The notes below the pieces were generated by a model. The model was not told the origin of the DNA. It ran no database searches and saw only the letters and a list, made by a program, of their open reading frames with translations. From IMG/VR virus record IMGVR_UViG_3300030117_003223, positions 1 through 64,000 of that record: 64,000 nucleotides of DNA. One strand, 5' to 3'. This DNA is from a virus. A program made the translations under genes and the position numbers. This document shows positions 60,643-64,000 of this stretch, piece by piece (position 1 is the stretch's first letter; the number at the start of each line of letters is the position of its first letter).

Positions 60643-60936
60643 TTAGTCTCCCACAAACACATCGGGTGAACCAGAGGAAGTCACGGGCGCACAATGAATG
60701 GAAGGAACTGGACATAGTGAATCTGCGGATGCACCATCTGGAGAGTTATTAACAACTGCCAATGAGTTTATGAACACGTTATTACTACCCGCACTTAGGT
60801 TTCCGTTACCATGACTGTTAGGGTCACCATTAACAGAGACAAGTTGGTCGTTTGCAAACACTGTAGACTGACCACTAACAACTGTAGTGGCACCGCATAC
60901 TCGCCCGTCTCCGTGTCTATGTATTGCAATCGTCAT
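60643..60936 (-). CDS. PAAR-motif spike-tip protein
   Basis: 97 residues. IHRHGDGRVCGATTVVSGQS and VSVNGDPNSHGNGNLSAGS show the Pro/Ala/Gly turns and spaced His/Cys (H6/H8, C14, H42, C75, C82 region) that bind a metal at the tip of the PAAR cone. It would cap the gp5 spike, as in T4 gp5.4 and type VI secretion tips, and pierce the outer membrane. Directly downstream of gp5, which supplies the matching beta-helix. Confidence 0.85.
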   Translation of the reverse strand: MTIAIHRHGDGRVCGATTVVSGQSTVFANDQLVSVNGDPNSHGNGNLSAGSNNVFINSLAVVNNSPDGASADSLCPVPSIHCAPVTSSGSPDVFVGD

Positions 60937-60945
60937 TTTATGTCC

Positions 60946-62415
60946 TTAACTTGGGTTGAAGTCAATCCTTTCACCAATAATCCGCACATTACCTGTAGAT
61001 GTATGGTTCCAAGTCTGTCCTGTGGTTGAAGTCCATGCCGTGCCAACGGTTTGCGTCAATGTTGTCTCTGGATTGATAGTCATCGCAGTTGCAGACTTCA
61101 TGTTTAGTTTATCTCCAGACTTAATTGACACAATACCAGAGATAGTTGACGCTGAAAAGTTAGTGCTCACGTCAAGTAGATAGTCTTTTGCCGTTTTGAT
61201 GTGTATCCCCCTTGGTTTTGGATTAGAGTCCATCTTATTTCCATGAACATCCAACTTGTATTGTCCCATAATAACATCTACGCTAGACTTTTCAGTGGTG
61301 ACAACTCTATCACCGCCTACTCGACCATTTATGTCATTGTTTATGTTAAATGCATGGTTGCCAATAATCTCTTCTTCACGGTTGCCACCTATCTCTTTAC
61401 CGTCTGCATCTTGTTTGCAACCAACCTTGATGCGTTCATTGCCATGTATCTTACGAAAGTAGTCCCCCTCTATCTCTTGTATGTAATCTCCCTTGATAAG
61501 TTCGCGCACTGAACCCTCAATCGTGATATTCTGCGAACCCTTGATGACACAGTTGCCGTTTCCGATTACAATCTCGTAATTGTCACCGATAATCTTTGTA
61601 ACCATGTCCCCGTTAGCATGAATCTCCTCAAACGTACCAGTACGATGTTGTCGATATAGTCTTTCCGCGCCTGGACTGTCATCAATCTCTGTAATATGTC
61701 CTGACTCTGATTCAGTTACATGATTGTATGGGTATGAAGCGGAAATATACGGGTCTGCATCAATCTGAATACCCTTTGGGTGTGGTTCTTCCCAGAAACC
61801 TCTTTCCTCTATGACTGCTGAGTCAGAAACACTCTCAAGGTTTGGTTTGGTTGCAGTGGGTATGCCTGTTCCAGAACTAGCAGGGTCACCGCTGAGTCTT
61901 CTTGCTCTACGGTCTGACAGAGACTTGTGGTCTTCTGATGCTTTTCCTCTTCCTAAACGACTTGTGTCTGGTTCTCTCACGCTATGATTACTGTGTTCTA
62001 TGTCGCCAGGGTATGGTCCATAGATAGGCATCATGAGATAGTCTAATTGTGCAGCCTCTGGTCCTCTAGGGTCACTGAATCCTGATGATGGGTCAGATTC
62101 TTCACTTGGGCGGCCAGGAAGTGTGCCCATAATCAGAGGTTGTTGAAACTCTGGGTCTCGCCAGAACCCAACCACCCATGAGCCAGGTGTTAACCAAGAG
62201 GGAGTAGTGCCTAATCCCTGCATGGATGGGTCTGTAACAGGGTGCATGACATGTGCCCACGGCAAATCAGCCGTGGGGAGTGCAACAACATCCTCAGTAT
62301 GATAACCAAGGCATCGAACTCTCACACGGCCGATTTGTTCTGGATCATTTCGGTCCTCGACAACGCCGACGAACCATTCAAATCCATCGCGTCCCATAAA
62401 AAAAGATTTTTCCAT
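60946..62415 (-). CDS. 5: Baseplate hub/central spike protein gp5 without lysozyme domain
   Basis: 489 residues. The N-terminal OB-fold has FEWFVGVVEDRNDPEQIGRVR and VRCLGYHTED, then WLTPGSWVVGFWRDPEFQQP and a GRPSEESDPSSGFSDPRGPE linker; the C-terminal half is a VgrG-like spike (IEGDYFRKIHGNERI, IGNHAFNINNDINGRVGGDR) of short beta-helix repeats. T4 gp5 has a lysozyme domain between these; none is present, and the linker (about 130-240) lacks its E-x8-D-x5-T motif. It starts 5 bases after a late octamer with no ribosome site, predicting a leaderless mRNA. Confidence 0.9.
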   Translation of the reverse strand: MEKSFFMGRDGFEWFVGVVEDRNDPEQIGRVRVRCLGYHTEDVVALPTADLPWAHVMHPVTDPSMQGLGTTPSWLTPGSWVVGFWRDPEFQQPLIMGTLPGRPSEESDPSSGFSDPRGPEAAQLDYLMMPIYGPYPGDIEHSNHSVREPDTSRLGRGKASEDHKSLSDRRARRLSGDPASSGTGIPTATKPNLESVSDSAVIEERGFWEEPHPKGIQIDADPYISASYPYNHVTESESGHITEIDDSPGAERLYRQHRTGTFEEIHANGDMVTKIIGDNYEIVIGNGNCVIKGSQNITIEGSVRELIKGDYIQEIEGDYFRKIHGNERIKVGCKQDADGKEIGGNREEEIIGNHAFNINNDINGRVGGDRVVTTEKSSVDVIMGQYKLDVHGNKMDSNPKPRGIHIKTAKDYLLDVSTNFSASTISGIVSIKSGDKLNMKSATAMTINPETTLTQTVGTAWTSTTGQTWNHTSTGNVRIIGERIDFNPS

Positions 62416-62420
62416 GAGAC

Positions 62421-62428
62421 TATTTATA
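62421..62428 (-). promoter_or_regulatory. Late promoter octamer, leaderless type, for gp5
   Basis: TATAAATA, then GTCTC, then ATG 62415: the five-base spacing. It lies four bases after the stop of the small gene at 62433. Confidence 0.75.
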
Positions 62429-62432
62429 AAGT

Positions 62433-62606
62433 TTAATGTAAGTCTGGGTCACGCCCGAGGCGTTTCTCTTCGGAACTCCAGTTGTACTTCTGTACTTCAA
62501 GTTTTTTCGATGGGTTCATCTGTTGCATTTGAAGCAACACTTCCGCTGCTTCATCTTTGCTCAGATGTTCCACCTCTGTAGAAACTATTTTGTACTTCGT
62601 AGACAA
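62433..62606 (-). CDS. Small charged protein, 57 residues, TTG start
   Basis: Starts MSTKYKIVSTEVEHLSKDEA (TTG at 62606) with VLLQMQQMNPSKKLEVQKYN and an RLGRDPDLH tail. Helical and charged, plausibly real. GGAG lies nine bases before the TTG, and it begins just before the stop of the oxygenase upstream (2-base gap). No ATG exists in the frame before the middle. No family recognised. Confidence 0.65.
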   Translation of the reverse strand: MSTKYKIVSTEVEHLSKDEAAEVLLQMQQMNPSKKLEVQKYNWSSEEKRLGRDPDLH

Positions 62607-62608
62607 CG

Positions 62609-63151
62609 TTATCTACTCCCTATGACCAGATGCGTCCTGTTCTCACCACAATTAATAAACGAGTGGTATTGTGTTGTGTCCACCTCGTAAATGTATCCGT
62701 CAACGGGTATATGCACTAATGGATTGTGTAGACCCGCATTCGGAAACAAAAAGAACGCATGTGGATTCGTAATCAGAGCCAAATGGTATCGCTTCGTTCT
62801 GTCTTTATGAATAGAATATGTAGTGTGTTTACTCACCACCATTACGCGAGTACGCACACCACTCAAGTCATTTATAATGTTCTCAAACAATGTTCCCTCA
62901 TAACAGGGAACCAGAGTATCATAGCTTGACTCTTCCTTACTGGTTTGTTTGAAAGACCCTGCACCGTCGATAAAACAAGTGCCGTTCACTAAGTGTCCGT
63001 GTCCAGCACGGTCTCGATCACTGTCATATTGTAGACAGGTCTGTAGACCGTTGTACCATCGAACTTTGGTTTCAAGTCTCTCCCACTCCAAAAGCAGACG
63101 ATCTACGTCATAAACGTATTCCGTCCGCCTCACATACGGATGTATCATCAT
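62609..63151 (-). CDS. Asp/Asn beta-hydroxylase-like oxygenase
   Basis: 180 residues. HTTYSIHKDRTKRYHLALITN gives H115-x-D117, a FFLFPN strand follows, and VDTTQYHSFINCGENRTHLV gives H163 and R172. This is the compact iron/2OG site of Asp/Asn beta-hydroxylase-type enzymes. An N-terminal 110 residues with no clear match contains a GHGHLVNGTCFIDGAG turn. The ATG at 63151 has no good ribosome site. Separate subfamily from the TIGR02466-type genes. Substrate unknown. Confidence 0.76.
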   Translation of the reverse strand: MMIHPYVRRTEYVYDVDRLLLEWERLETKVRWYNGLQTCLQYDSDRDRAGHGHLVNGTCFIDGAGSFKQTSKEESSYDTLVPCYEGTLFENIINDLSGVRTRVMVVSKHTTYSIHKDRTKRYHLALITNPHAFFLFPNAGLHNPLVHIPVDGYIYEVDTTQYHSFINCGENRTHLVIGSR

Positions 63152-63163
63152 CGTAGAAGGTAT

Positions 63164-63418
63164 TTAGTCAGAAAGAATCTCTGAAGGAAGAATAAAGTCC
63201 AACGCACCACCCTTACCTTCAACTTCAAGGTAAATCGAGTCCAAAGACTTCTCCTTCACAGGAACATACTTCTTCAACTTCTTCGACATATAAAGAAATA
63301 CACCATTTTCCAACTTCACATCCTCATACGAGTCCTTATCCGACCCAACCGCCGAGATTTTCGCGATTTTCGATTCGCCGTAATCGCCCGTATAAGATAC
63401 TACGTCACCGATATTCAT
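63164..63418 (-). CDS. Small SH3/KOW-like protein
   Basis: 84 residues. MNIGDVVSYTGDYGESKIAK and a VKLENGVFLYMSKKLKKYVPV strand suggest a small all-beta (SH3-, Tudor- or KOW-like) fold of the type found in many tiny phage proteins. ATAGGAG ribosome site. No family recognised; possibly RNA- or protein-binding. Confidence 0.65.
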   Translation of the reverse strand: MNIGDVVSYTGDYGESKIAKISAVGSDKDSYEDVKLENGVFLYMSKKLKKYVPVKEKSLDSIYLEVEGKGGALDFILPSEILSD

Positions 63419-63428
63419 TTTCTTTCTC

Positions 63429-63584
63429 CTATAAGTATATCAGTCCACAAAACAGTCCAAACCAGACTGCACTTCCAAGTGCTATCAGCAGAACACCCGC
63501 AAATAGCAACTTAAAACTCCGTATCGGGTGGCGTATCAGATAATACACCAGAAATCCTAGTATTAATAAAAGAACAATACCCAT
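63429..63584 (-). CDS. Small two-pass membrane protein, holin-like size
   Basis: 51 residues. Two hydrophobic segments, GIVLLLILGFLVYYLI and FAGVLLIALGSAVWFGLF, separated by a short basic turn (RHPIRSFK). ATG 63584 shares a base with the stop of the phosphatase-like gene (TAATG). Size and topology are compatible with a class II-like holin or an accessory membrane protein; T4's holin gene is different, so this is only a possibility. Confidence 0.65.
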   Translation of the reverse strand: MGIVLLLILGFLVYYLIRHPIRSFKLLFAGVLLIALGSAVWFGLFCGLIYL

Positions 63585-63955
63585 TACACTACCAATCCTG
63601 AGTCAAAGAACCTGTGCAGCAACACTTTCTTGAGGTCTTCCGAATTAACATCGTACTCATCTGCAACACACAGATTACCAGCACGTACCTTAAACCTCTT
63701 ACGAAGTTTCGTCCTATGACGATCCTCGAAACAATAGACTTTATCCGCCCATTCTACGAGTTCCTCCGTGACCGGATTTTCGCACGTTGGTGAAAGACCC
63801 GCTGACTTCGCTTCATATTCCTCAGTATACGTTCCTGCTTCATCAAACGCAACCCATCTGGGGTCACCTCGTTTGACCTTCTTGCCATTCAACATATTCG
63901 CAGCAGTAACGCTACGATGCTTGTTATTCGTACACACGAACAGTAGATTTGTCAT
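63584..63955 (-). CDS. Low-molecular-weight protein tyrosine phosphatase-like protein
   Basis: 123 residues. VCTNNKHRSVTAAN near the N-terminus fits the C-x5-R-S phosphate loop (C8, R14), AKSAGL is the usual second motif, WADKVYCFEDRHRTKL the following helix, and VADEYDV holds a candidate general acid D99. It would remove phosphate from tyrosine or arsenate-like substrates; phage homologues are annotated as phage protein-tyrosine phosphatase. Starts with an ATGA overlap of the gene upstream. Confidence 0.78.
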   Translation of the reverse strand: MTNLLFVCTNNKHRSVTAANMLNGKKVKRGDPRWVAFDEAGTYTEEYEAKSAGLSPTCENPVTEELVEWADKVYCFEDRHRTKLRKRFKVRAGNLCVADEYDVNSEDLKKVLLHRFFDSGLVV

Positions 63956-64000
63956 ACTTCAGTTTCCTTGATTTCACTCATTAACATCCAAGTATGGGAA
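63952..64000 (-). CDS. C-terminal end of a gene running off the right edge
   Basis: The last residues would be HTWMLMSEIKETEV, stopping at TGA 63954-63952 in a 4-nt ATGA overlap with the phosphatase-like gene. A shorter alternative frame ends PYLDVNE. The ATGA coupling favours the first. Too little remains to say what it encodes. Confidence 0.4.
   Translation of the reverse strand, partial: SHTWMLMSEIKETEV

Overview
The window is a 64-kb piece of a marine T4-like myovirus, from the cyanophage / Pelagibacter myophage (HTVC008M-like) branch or an uncultured relative. The evidence is an almost complete T4 virion core in T4 order (gp23-22-21-20-19-18, gp17-16-15-14-13, gp8, gp6, gp25, gp5), a gp55-type late sigma factor, and at least twelve exact copies of the T4 late promoter octamer TATAAATA in front of virion genes. 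The DNA is AT-rich. gp5 has no lysozyme domain, as in marine T4-like phages. No photosynthesis gene and no tRNA gene was seen.

Layout, read leftward because most genes are on the minus strand. 62.4-64 kb: small proteins, a tyrosine-phosphatase-like protein and an oxygenase. 46.9-62.4 kb: baseplate module (gp5 spike, PAAR tip, a hub-region protein, two small proteins, gp25, gp6, a giant gp7-position wedge protein, small fibre-like proteins, gp8). 35.4-46.9 kb: giant DUF4815-like tail protein and a 1128-residue repeat fibre. 23-35.4 kb: accessory island with GNAT, two sulfotransferase-like proteins, a truncated kinase, three tandem structural paralogues, a PP-loop ATPase, two glycosyltransferases, a methyltransferase, two radical SAM systems, an Asp-hydroxylase-like protein and two SGNH-hydrolase-like proteins. 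18.2-22.8 kb: neck and packaging genes. 15.4-18.2 kb: a smaller accessory patch between gp18 and gp17. 6.2-15.3 kb: sheath, tube, portal, prohead and capsid. 0-6.1 kb: uvsY, a radical SAM pair, two oxygenases, uvsW, an Sm-like protein, gp55, gp47 and the start of a Mom-like gene.

How the parts fit: gp55 directs host RNA polymerase to the late octamers, which mostly lie just downstream of an upstream stop codon and so reset transcription inside long operons. One sigma70-like promoter serves gp55. The accessory enzymes look like a sugar, lipid or peptide tailoring set that could decorate the virion or the host surface; that role is inference.

Most notable observations: (1) a putative structured RNA of about 120 nt between gp3 and uvsY, starting exactly at the predicted late +1, with 5' and 3' ends pairing perfectly over 7 bp and followed by U7; (2) three late genes with octamer-N5-ATG, predicting leaderless late mRNAs; (3) two paralogous radical SAM enzymes whose Cys-rich C-terminal half is a separate gene; (4) Asp/Gly-rich peptide cassettes that recur inside unrelated virion proteins, with one insertion visible against two uninserted neighbouring paralogues. 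Six non-annotated or partial genes too short for routine calling are described at 1-157, 22896-23066, 23059-23223, 62433-62606, 63429-63584 and 63952-64000.
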